Shown one piece after another: positions 1 through 5,604 of a DNA stretch of 5,677 nt. Position numbers and translations under genes: made by a program. The notes below the pieces were generated by a model that ran no database searches, had not been told where the DNA came from, and saw only the letters and a list, made by a program, of their open reading frames with translations. Source of the stretch: an uncultured Romboutsia sp. (lineage in GTDB: Bacteria > Bacillota > Clostridia > Peptostreptococcales > Peptostreptococcaceae); NCBI GenBank assembly GCA_937880075.1, contig CALFLM010000110.1, positions 1 to 5,677 on the forward strand, written 5' to 3'. Within the stretch, counting starts at the first letter, position 1; the number at the start of each line of letters is the position of its first letter.

Positions 1-31
1 TTATATTTAAAGAAAAGAGGTAGAAATTAAT

Positions 32-205
32 ATGGCAATAGATAAGAATAAAAAAGAATTAGCAAGTGAAATAATGAGATTGAAAGGTATTGAACATGAT
101 AATTGGTTAAATAACAAGTATCAAAGTATGATAGATGATAATACAAAGCTATTAATAGATAGTTTAAAAAGTAGTAGCTCAAATAGTGAGTTAGAAGAAA
201 ATTAG
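32..205 (+). CDS. Small hypothetical protein, 57 aa
   Basis: I do not recognise this gene. It begins at an ATG with an AAGAGG ribosome binding site 11 bases upstream (15-20) and ends at a TAG, seven bases before a clear intrinsic terminator. Good initiation and termination signals make a real gene likely despite its size. The product begins MAIDKNKKELASEIMRLKG. It is hydrophilic and probably helical, with many Lys and Asp residues in the first 47 positions, then a short Ser-rich acidic end (four serines in a row, then SNSELEEN). It has no membrane segment, signal peptide or cysteine. A soluble cytoplasmic accessory protein of the conjugation cluster is possible, but only its position suggests that. 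It may be the last gene of an upstream transcript. Bases 1-31 could hold the tail of a preceding gene, but three frames close there and none can be chosen. Confidence 0.7.
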   Translation: MAIDKNKKELASEIMRLKGIEHDNWLNNKYQSMIDDNTKLLIDSLKSSSSNSELEEN

Positions 206-211
206 TTAATT

Positions 212-244
212 AAGTACCAATATATTTTAGGTGCTTTTTTTATA
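212..244 (+). terminator. Intrinsic terminator after the 57-aa gene
   Basis: The arms AAGTACC (212-218) and GGTGCTT (230-236) form a 7-bp stem with one G-T wobble and an 11-base AT loop, followed directly by a run of T (237-241) and then ATA. This is the form of a Rho-independent terminator on the + strand. It lies 27 bases before the start of the pilin-like gene. That leaves almost no room for a separate promoter downstream of it, so it is probably partial or conditional. Confidence 0.75.
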
Positions 245-271
245 CAAAAATTTAAAAATAGGAGGTTTGTT

Positions 272-499
272 ATGCAAAATATAATAAACATAGGTTATGA
301 AATAATAAAGTGGATTCAAATGTTAGGAGTACCAGCTACAGCAATAGCATTAGGTGTAGGAGGATTAACTCATACATTTGGTGGTAAAAATGGATTTGAA
401 AAAGCTAAAGGCTGGTATATAGGTGGAGCAGTTGGTTTAGTATTTTCCCTTGGTGCAACAACAATAGCTGAATGGTTAAAAAGCATAATGCAATTCTAA
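272..499 (+). CDS. VirB2/TrbC-like small membrane protein (candidate conjugative pilin), 75 aa
   Basis: The ATG is preceded at ideal spacing by a strong GGAGG (261-265), among the best ribosome binding sites in the window, which suggests high translation. The protein has two hydrophobic helices, about residues 14-36 (rich in Gly and Ala, with PATAIALGVGG) and 48-69 (WYIGGAVGLVFSLGATTIAE). A short Gly/Lys-rich loop joins them (GGKNGFEKAKG, 37-47). This two-helix hairpin with a small polar loop is the architecture of VirB2/TrbC pilins and of the small Maff2-like membrane proteins found just before the coupling-protein gene in many Firmicutes conjugative elements. The likely role is a membrane-embedded subunit of the transfer channel or surface filament. 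No cleavable signal peptide is evident, unlike classical Agrobacterium VirB2, which is processed. The assignment rests on architecture and neighbourhood. A holin-like or other small membrane protein cannot be excluded. Confidence 0.6.
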   Translation: MQNIINIGYEIIKWIQMLGVPATAIALGVGGLTHTFGGKNGFEKAKGWYIGGAVGLVFSLGATTIAEWLKSIMQF

Positions 500-528
500 T
501 TAAGTTTAAAATTAAAAATATATATAAT
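500..528 (+). promoter_or_regulatory. Candidate sigma-A-type promoter before the coupling-protein gene
   Basis: A perfect TATAAT lies at 523-528. At 17-bp spacing the best -35 match is TTAAGT (500-505), which agrees with only three positions of TTGACA. Transcription would start near 534-537, inside the left arm of the palindrome at 528-557. The sequence is extremely AT-rich, so a chance TATAAT is common. The call is tentative. Confidence 0.3.
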
Positions 529-557
529 ATGCTACCGACAAAATTGTCGGTAGCATA
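528..557. repeat. 30-bp palindrome (13-bp perfect arms, 4-base centre) between the pilin-like and virD4-like genes
   Basis: The arms TATGCTACCGACA (528-540) and TGTCGGTAGCATA (545-557) are perfectly complementary around AAAT. Six of 13 bases in each arm are G or C, far above the surroundings. No T-run follows on the + strand (CATTGAAAGAGG comes next), so it is not a standard intrinsic terminator. It could be a protein-binding operator touching the TATAAT box at 523-528. It could instead be a 3' hairpin that stabilises the upstream small-gene mRNA or a processing site that uncouples its level from the downstream genes. The arms are certain; the role is inference. Confidence 0.85.
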
Positions 558-564
558 CATTGAA

Positions 565-570
565 AGAGGA
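565..570 (+). promoter_or_regulatory. Ribosome binding site that sets the virD4-like start
   Basis: AGAGGA lies seven bases before the ATG at 578. This favours that ATG over an in-frame TTG at 560, which would have to use sequence inside the palindrome's right arm and has no Shine-Dalgarno site. Confidence 0.75.
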
Positions 571-577
571 TTTAATT

Positions 578-2866
578 ATGGATGAAGTAAAACATATTTT
601 AAAAAGTAAATTAAAAAAAGTGTATTCATTTATAGATGGAAAGATACAACATTTTTTTGATAGTAAAGATGCTAATTTTACATTTATTAAGAAGTTCACA
701 GAGAAAGATTTCAGTATGAAAGTTGGTGTAACTGGATTTTTTATATTAACATTATTCTTGAATTTCTTAACTGATAGTATATCCAAAATACCTAAAATGC
801 TTTTTGGTGATTCAATAAACATTTTAGGTATTTTTAATTTTTTAAATATATTTAAATTTCTCCCAATATACTTAGTTTTTTGGACTATATATATATGTGT
901 ATATTATAGAATTTTATTGAATATAAAATCATCTTTTGGAGAATTAGAAGATGGTCAAAAAGGGAGTTCAAGATTTGCTACAAGAGATGAAATAGATATA
1001 CAATATAGAGCAGTTCCTATAATTGATGATAGGTTTAATGGTGGTGGTGGTGTTCCTATTGCAAGAGGATTTAAAAACTGTATAGGTTTAAATGGAGAAA
1101 AACTAAAAAAAGAAGTTATGTATATTGACGATTCAGCCGTTAATAACTTATTAATTGGTACTACAAGAAGTGGTAAAGGTGAAACTTATATAGTTCCAAT
1201 GATAGATATATATTCAAGAGCAGAAAAACAAGCATCTATGATAATAAATGATCCCAAAGGGGAGTTATATGCAATGAGTAAAAAAACTCTTGAATATAGA
1301 GAATATGACGTTTATGTTTTAAATCTTATAAACCCCGATTGTTCAATGAGTTATAATCCATTAACATTAATAATCGAAGCATATAAAAAGGGAAATCTAG
1401 GAGAAGCACAACAACTTTGTAACACTTTAACTTATTCTATATATCATAATGAGAAATCAAGTGAGCCTATGTGGGAGGAATCTTCTATGGCTTTAGTAAA
1501 TGCTTTAATATTAGATTTATGTGATAGATGTATAAAAAATGAAGAAGAAGAGAAGATAACTCTTTATACTGTTGCAAGTATGCTTACTGAACTCTGTGTA
1601 TCTTACCAAGTAGGAACATCTGAAAGATATAAAATAGATGATTATTTTGAGAAACTACCTTCTACATCTGTTGCTAAATTACAGTATTCAACTGTAAACT
1701 TTGCACAAGGTAAAACTAAAGGTAGTATTTTTGTTACAACTATGAGTAAGTTACAAAAGTTTACTTTTGACAAAGTAGCAAGAATGACATCAAAAAACTC
1801 ATTAGATTTTAAAGACATAGGATTTAAAAAAGATAAATATGATAAGCCTAAAGCCATATTTATGGTTACTCCAGACTATGACGAATCTCTTCATTTCATA
1901 CCAAGTATGTATGTAAATCAAGTATATTATTCATTATCGCTTAATGCAACTTTAAACGGTGGAAAATGTGAAAGAGAAGTAGTTTTTATACTAGATGAAT
2001 TTGGAAATATGCCTACAATAAATGGTTTAGCATCAATGATAACTGTATGTTTAGGTAGAAATATAAGATTTAATTTAGCGATACAATCATACTCTCAATT
2101 AAAAGAAAAATACGGTGATATGAGTGAAACTATAGAAAGTAACTGTGGTAATCAAATATATATACTAACTAATAGTGATGAAACATCAGAGAAATTTTCT
2201 AAGTTAGTTGGAGAAGAAACTATCATAACAAAATCAAGAAGTGGAGATATAACTTCAATACATAAAAGTAATACAGAGAACTTAGATAGAAGAAGGTTAA
2301 TAACATCTGATGAACTTAGAAGAGTTAAGGAAGGGGAAACTTTAGTTGTAAGAGCAATAAAAAGACAAGATAAGTATAGAAATAAGATTGTATCATATCC
2401 AATATTCAATAAAGATGAACATTCAATGAAGTATAGATATGAATATTTATATGGAAAATTTGACAATAGAGATATGGACTTTATTAAAATGCAAGAAGAA
2501 ATAAAGTCAGAGCATAGACATTTAGATTTAGAAAGTATAAATTTCTTAACTATATATCGAGATATATTAGAAAAAGAATGTGAAGAAATTTTAAATAAAC
2601 AACAAAATAATAAACCTAAAGGTGATTTAAATGTTGGTAAATTGAATAAAGCAATAGAAGATATTAATAGTCATGATGAACATGATATGCTAACAGATTT
2701 AACAACAAAAAATATAATAGAAAGATTATCAGAAATTCTTAATTTTGAAGAAGTAGAAATAGTTAAAGAAGAAATAAAATGTGCTAAAACAAAAGATGAA
2801 TTAATTAACTCTATAAGTAACAATGATATAAAACGTTTTGTAGAAGGTATAATTAATAATAATTAG
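578..2866 (+). CDS. virD4: VirD4/TraG-type T4SS coupling protein (conjugative DNA-transfer ATPase), 762 aa
   Basis: This is the coupling ATPase that docks the relaxase-bound DNA strand at the membrane and drives it into the transfer channel. Two N-terminal membrane helices lie at about residues 49-67 and 89-111. A typical family segment follows (GSSRFATRDEI, 129-139). The Walker A motif is GTTRSGKGE (194-202, Lys200). NDPKGEL (224-230) and MWEESSMALVNALIL (298-312) are further family signatures. The Walker B motif is VVFILDEFGN (468-477, Asp473-Glu474), and AIQSYSQLKEKYG (501-513) follows. All catalytic motifs are intact. After the ATPase core (to about residue 620) there is an extra C-terminal tail of about 130-140 residues, charged and helical, which is where coupling proteins often recognise their cargo. 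The start at 578 is chosen for its AGAGGA site. The VirB6-like gene begins 34 bases after the stop, consistent with one operon. Family assignment is secure; the exact subfamily (pLS20-like rather than TcpA-like) is inference. Confidence 0.95.
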   Translation: MDEVKHILKSKLKKVYSFIDGKIQHFFDSKDANFTFIKKFTEKDFSMKVGVTGFFILTLFLNFLTDSISKIPKMLFGDSINILGIFNFLNIFKFLPIYLVFWTIYICVYYRILLNIKSSFGELEDGQKGSSRFATRDEIDIQYRAVPIIDDRFNGGGGVPIARGFKNCIGLNGEKLKKEVMYIDDSAVNNLLIGTTRSGKGETYIVPMIDIYSRAEKQASMIINDPKGELYAMSKKTLEYREYDVYVLNLINPDCSMSYNPLTLIIEAYKKGNLGEAQQLCNTLTYSIYHNEKSSEPMWEESSMALVNALILDLCDRCIKNEEEEKITLYTVASMLTELCVSYQVGTSERYKIDDYFEKLPSTSVAKLQYSTVNFAQGKTKGSIFVTTMSKLQKFTFDKVARMTSKNSLDFKDIGFKKDKYDKPKAIFMVTPDYDESLHFIPSMYVNQVYYSLSLNATLNGGKCEREVVFILDEFGNMPTINGLASMITVCLGRNIRFNLAIQSYSQLKEKYGDMSETIESNCGNQIYILTNSDETSEKFSKLVGEETIITKSRSGDITSIHKSNTENLDRRRLITSDELRRVKEGETLVVRAIKRQDKYRNKIVSYPIFNKDEHSMKYRYEYLYGKFDNRDMDFIKMQEEIKSEHRHLDLESINFLTIYRDILEKECEEILNKQQNNKPKGDLNVGKLNKAIEDINSHDEHDMLTDLTTKNIIERLSEILNFEEVEIVKEEIKCAKTKDELINSISNNDIKRFVEGIINNN

Positions 2867-2884
2867 ATATTTTAATACGAAAGT

Positions 2885-2891
2885 GGGTGAG
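2885..2891 (+). promoter_or_regulatory. Ribosome binding site for the GTG start of the VirB6-like gene
   Basis: GGGTGAG lies nine bases before the GTG at 2901. An in-frame TAG lies directly before that GTG (2898-2900), and the next in-frame ATG is at codon 91, beyond the second membrane helix. GTG is therefore effectively the only credible start. Confidence 0.75.
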
Positions 2892-2900
2892 CTTTAATAG

Positions 2901-5075
2901 GTGTCAGATAGTAAGATTATAGATATATTAATATCACATCAAGATATATTTAGTATAAGTGATATATTTTCAACAGCTATAAGATTTTTATTATGGGGAT
3001 TAGTAAAAATTTTAGCAGTAATATCTAATGGTTTAGAGAATATAATTGATAAAATTTATACGTTGAATGGTTTTTTTGCTAGTAAGGCTATAGTAGATTT
3101 GTTTGAAAAATTATCACCTATTATATGGATTTTACTTGCTATATCAATAATTTTTATTGGATTTAGAATAATGTATGATAGAGAGTTCAAAAAAGAGAAA
3201 TTAATACAAAATATTCTAGTGGCTATAGTTACAATTGTAATGTTACCAACGCTTATGATTAAATTAAGTGATGCAACTAAATATGGCGTTAAAGCATTAG
3301 ATGAAGTTGGTGGAAGTAAAGTGAATTACTCTGCTAATAAAGTTATAAAAGATAATCTATATGACCTATATTACTTAGATAATTTTAATTTCACTAATAA
3401 AAATGCAAAAAATAATATAAATGAGAAATATATAGATATTATAAATATAAATGAAACAATAGATAAAAGTAAGACAAAGAATAAAGATTTATTCAGTAAC
3501 ACAATAGATACATCTTTAGATGGTAAACTAACTCTAAGAAAGTTAGATAGTAGCTTATTTGGTTTGATGAAGGAGGAATATTATAGATTTAGTATAAACT
3601 ATCTTCCTGTTATAGTAACTTTAATATGTACTATAGTAGCCCTTTTATCTACATCATTTAAAACATCTAGGATAATATATGAGTTAGCATTTGTAGGTAT
3701 ATTTGCTAGGTTATTAGCATTTTCAGACATAGGAAATGGTCAAAAAGTTAAAGAAGTAGTAAAGCATATTATTAACACTTTCATAGTGTTATTTTTTATT
3801 GCTTTGATACTAAAAGTATATTTATTATTTAGTACATGGTTAAACGACAATACTAGCTTAAATATGATAACTAAGATGGTCATATTAATTGGTGCTTCAA
3901 TAGGTGTTGTAGATGGTCCGAATATAGTTGAGAGGATTTTAGGTATAGATTCAGGTATAAAATCGGGTTGGAGCGTAGTTATGGGTGGAGTTGCTACATC
4001 TAAAGCTATAAGTTCAACTGCAACTACATTAGGTGCAATATCAAAGCAAGTTGGTTCTAAAGTAAATAATATTAGTTCTATGTTTGGAGCAAATAGCTTT
4101 AAAAATAATTCTAAATCTAGTAGCTCTTTAGAACAGGAAATGAGTTCAAAGTCTAATAATGATAATATTAGCAATATGAGTAATAAAAATGAAAATAGTA
4201 ATCTACATTCACAGATGAAAAATAGCGATATTGCTAATGAAAAATTATCAAGGAAAAATGCTTCAAATGATGTATCAGTAAATTCATCTAATAATCTAAA
4301 TAGCAATATTAGTGAGAATACATCTAATTCAAATAATTTAGATAGTCAAAGTAATGGTGATAATAGTAATATATCAAATAATTCTAATATAAATTCAAAT
4401 GATGACAATAATTTATTTACAAACTCAAATATAGAAATGAGTGAAAATGATAGTATATCAAGTGATTTAAGTATTAATGACAATAATAGTATATCAAATG
4501 GTTTAAGTATTAGTGAAAATGATAAGTTAAATAGTTCTACTAATTCATTAATAGATATGAATAATAGTGAGATATTATCTAATAAGTCAGATTTTAATAC
4601 TGGTATAAAAGATAATGTTATACCAAGTAATCAAAGTATACATGGTATAGAAAATAAAGATAAATTAAATAAATCAATTATAGATAATACAAATAATCCA
4701 ATAGATATAAGCAGTAAAGATAATAATAGAAATAAATCAAACATAGTAGGAAATAGAAACCATGACATATTAAATCCTAGCATATATGGTTTACAACAAC
4801 AAAAAATAAATAAAGATGACTTAAATAAGTCAAATATAAAGCCTTCTAATGACATTAATAATACTAAAATAGGTAACACAAATTTAAAACCAAATATTAA
4901 TGAAAATAATATAAGTACGATAGATAGAATTTCATATAATAATTCAAGTTCTGACATTAAGAATATAAATATTGGTCAAACAAATAAAAATGTTTCAAAA
5001 GATAGTAAGATCAACAATAGTAAGACTAATGTATTTAGAAAAAGCAATATAAACCCTTTAAATAATGATAAGTGA
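2901..5075 (+). CDS. VirB6/TrbL-like polytopic conjugation membrane protein with long Asn/Ser-rich tail, 724 aa
   Basis: This is a probable core channel component in the cytoplasmic membrane, equivalent to VirB6/TrbL. About seven hydrophobic segments are visible, at residues 23-42, 71-91, 101-121, 232-252, 258-274, 287-313 and 322-341. A polar loop of about 110 residues separates segments three and four. The block VDGPNIVERILGIDSGIKSG (337-356) after the last helix resembles the conserved end of the membrane domain in Gram-positive VirB6 proteins, including the pLS20-type family. From about residue 395 to the end, the protein is low-complexity and rich in Asn, Ser, Asp, Lys and Ile; about 59 of residues 401-500 are Asn or Ser by hand count. 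It contains a 12-residue tandem repeat (514-537). This tail is almost certainly disordered. The gene starts at GTG with a GGGTGAG site and ends with tandem stops TGA TAA just before an intrinsic terminator. Its place between virD4-like and virB3-like genes supports the call. The tail's function is unknown. Confidence 0.85.
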   Translation: MSDSKIIDILISHQDIFSISDIFSTAIRFLLWGLVKILAVISNGLENIIDKIYTLNGFFASKAIVDLFEKLSPIIWILLAISIIFIGFRIMYDREFKKEKLIQNILVAIVTIVMLPTLMIKLSDATKYGVKALDEVGGSKVNYSANKVIKDNLYDLYYLDNFNFTNKNAKNNINEKYIDIININETIDKSKTKNKDLFSNTIDTSLDGKLTLRKLDSSLFGLMKEEYYRFSINYLPVIVTLICTIVALLSTSFKTSRIIYELAFVGIFARLLAFSDIGNGQKVKEVVKHIINTFIVLFFIALILKVYLLFSTWLNDNTSLNMITKMVILIGASIGVVDGPNIVERILGIDSGIKSGWSVVMGGVATSKAISSTATTLGAISKQVGSKVNNISSMFGANSFKNNSKSSSSLEQEMSSKSNNDNISNMSNKNENSNLHSQMKNSDIANEKLSRKNASNDVSVNSSNNLNSNISENTSNSNNLDSQSNGDNSNISNNSNINSNDDNNLFTNSNIEMSENDSISSDLSINDNNSISNGLSISENDKLNSSTNSLIDMNNSEILSNKSDFNTGIKDNVIPSNQSIHGIENKDKLNKSIIDNTNNPIDISSKDNNRNKSNIVGNRNHDILNPSIYGLQQQKINKDDLNKSNIKPSNDINNTKIGNTNLKPNINENNISTIDRISYNNSSSDIKNINIGQTNKNVSKDSKINNSKTNVFRKSNINPLNNDK
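4441..4524 (+). repeat. 36-bp imperfect tandem repeat inside the VirB6-like gene (2.3 copies)
   Basis: Copy one (4441-4476) and copy two (4477-4512) match at 31 of 36 positions. A 12-base start of a third copy (4513-4524) follows. Because 36 is a multiple of three, the reading frame is kept. The protein shows SENDSISSDLSI, then NDNNSISNGLSI, then SEND (residues 514-541). This looks like slippage or unequal crossing-over expanding a disordered tail. Confidence 0.8.
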
Positions 5076-5082
5076 TAAGTTA

Positions 5083-5120
5083 AAAAATAGGAGATATGAA
5101 TTATCATATCTCCTATTTTT
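5083..5120. terminator. Strong, potentially bidirectional intrinsic terminator inside the T4SS cluster
   Basis: A perfect 17-bp stem is formed by 5083-5099 and 5104-5120, with the loop ATTA. The left arm starts with five A and the right arm ends with five T, so each strand has a hairpin whose distal arm ends in a U-run. The core is TAGGAGATATGA / TCATATCTCCTA. It lies seven bases after the VirB6-like stop and 42 bases before the VirB3-like start, so it could block read-through into the rest of the machinery. No convincing promoter is visible in 5121-5162. Confidence 0.85.
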
Positions 5121-5148
5121 ATGTAAAGTATTTTAAAAAAATAAAAGT

Positions 5149-5155
5149 GAGGTGG
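5149..5155 (+). promoter_or_regulatory. Ribosome binding site that sets the TTG start of the VirB3-like gene
   Basis: GAGGTGG is seven bases before TTG at 5163. No in-frame ATG occurs until codon 55 (inside FFIFMFS, in the second membrane helix), so the TTG start is well supported. Confidence 0.75.
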
Positions 5156-5162
5156 TAGTAAA

Positions 5163-5480
5163 TTGATTTTCCATATTCCAAAAGAAATAGCATCAGAAAA
5201 TAAATTATGGAAAAGTATATATATTAAAGATTTTGCTATTATAGTAGGATTTCTAGTTTTTGCTTGGATTTCTAGCACAATAAGTGGAATATATGCTCCA
5301 TTTAAAATAGCTTTTTTCATATTTATGTTTTCTATAGCAATTCTATTAGTTCAAAAAAATCAAAGAAATAATCCAAATAAAAGACTTTATGAAGCAATTT
5401 ACATTCTTTTTAAAAAGAATAATAGAACATATCATTCAATAGATTATAATATTGTAGGTAATAATTATGAAAATCTTTAG
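5163..5480 (+). CDS. VirB3/PrgI-like (DUF5592-like) conjugation membrane protein, 105 aa
   Basis: This is a small inner-membrane T4SS component, the VirB3 equivalent, which works beside the VirB4 ATPase. It starts at TTG with a GAGGTGG site. The N-terminus IPKEIASENKLW is typical of the small PrgI/DUF5592 family in Firmicutes conjugative elements. Two hydrophobic helices follow, at about residues 23-43 (DFAIIVGFLVFAWISSTISG) and 46-64 (PFKIAFFIFMFSIAILLVQ). A basic, polar end contains NPNKRLYEAIYILFKKN and RTYHSIDY, also typical of the family. At 105 aa it is full length. It follows the internal terminator. Its last codons overlap a 45-aa ORF by 14 bases, indicating translational coupling downstream. 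Family recognition is from memory of the pattern, not from a search. Confidence 0.8.
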   Translation: MIFHIPKEIASENKLWKSIYIKDFAIIVGFLVFAWISSTISGIYAPFKIAFFIFMFSIAILLVQKNQRNNPNKRLYEAIYILFKKNNRTYHSIDYNIVGNNYENL

Positions 5481-5604
5481 AAGAATTATTAAAATTTTTA
5501 AAAGAAAAGAAGAACTCTCTGAATTAAAAGAGTTTAAAAAAGAAAAGAAAAAAGTTAATTATGGAGCAGTAAATAGCGGAGGTGTTATGGATTTTGTCGA
5601 GTAA
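5467..5604 (+). CDS. Overlapping small Lys-rich ORF, 45 aa
   Basis: An ATG at 5467 lies inside the end of the VirB3-like gene (14-base overlap, other frame) with a weak AGGT eight bases upstream. That arrangement suits translational coupling. The product starts MKIFRRIIKIFKRKEEL and is strongly basic and amphipathic over its first 30 residues, then ends VNYGAVNSGGVMDFVE. I do not recognise it. Its basic start resembles N-termini of some Gram-positive VirB4 proteins. It might therefore be a short independent gene, or the true beginning of the next gene if a frameshift (natural or sequencing error) lies near 5587-5604. A chance ORF is less likely because it fills the gap between two coupled genes exactly. 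Confidence 0.5.
   Translation: MKIFRRIIKIFKRKEELSELKEFKKEKKKVNYGAVNSGGVMDFVE
5578..5583 (+). promoter_or_regulatory. Ribosome binding site for the last, partial gene
   Basis: GGAGGT lies inside the 45-aa ORF. The nearest fitting starts in the open downstream frame are TTG at 5594 (10 bases on) or a rarer ATT at 5591. An ATG at 5587 is in the small ORF's frame and leads to a stop after five codons, so it is not the start of the long frame. Confidence 0.6.

Noticed and set aside
1..31. Tail of an upstream gene
   Set aside because: All three + frames reach a stop within the first 30 bases, and nothing allows one to be preferred.
528..557. The palindrome as an origin of transfer (oriT) or CRISPR-type repeat
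   Set aside because: There is a single copy, no recognisable nick-site motif and no relaxase gene nearby in the window, and it sits within an operon. Operator or mRNA hairpin explains it better.
560..577. TTG at 560 as the start of the coupling protein (six extra residues)
   Set aside because: It has no Shine-Dalgarno site and sits next to the hairpin arm; ATG at 578 has AGAGGA at good spacing.
532..822. Minus-strand 96-aa open frame opposite the virD4-like start
   Set aside because: It is antisense to a well-supported coding region, runs across the palindrome, has no ribosome binding site and shows no family features. It is a shadow.
3740..4306. Minus-strand 188-aa open frame opposite the VirB6-like gene
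   Set aside because: It is the complement of Asn/Ser/Ile-rich codons, which produces a Leu/Phe-rich stretch by chance. It has no start signals, and the + strand gene is convincing.
5096..5158. A 20-codon leader-peptide-like ORF starting in the terminator stem (MNYHISYFYV...)
   Set aside because: The GGAG before its ATG is only two bases away, too close to serve as a ribosome binding site. There is no run of regulatory codons. The ATG arises from the hairpin sequence itself.
4976..5320. Minus-strand 114-aa open frame spanning the internal terminator and the VirB3-like gene
   Set aside because: It crosses a perfect terminator hairpin and lies opposite a recognised membrane protein; its hydrophobicity is a reflection of AT-rich codons.
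5513..5534. Short inverted repeat AACTCT...AGAGTT inside the 45-aa ORF as a terminator
   Set aside because: It has only a 6-bp stem with a 10-base loop, and A-rich rather than T-rich sequence follows. This is expected by chance in such DNA.
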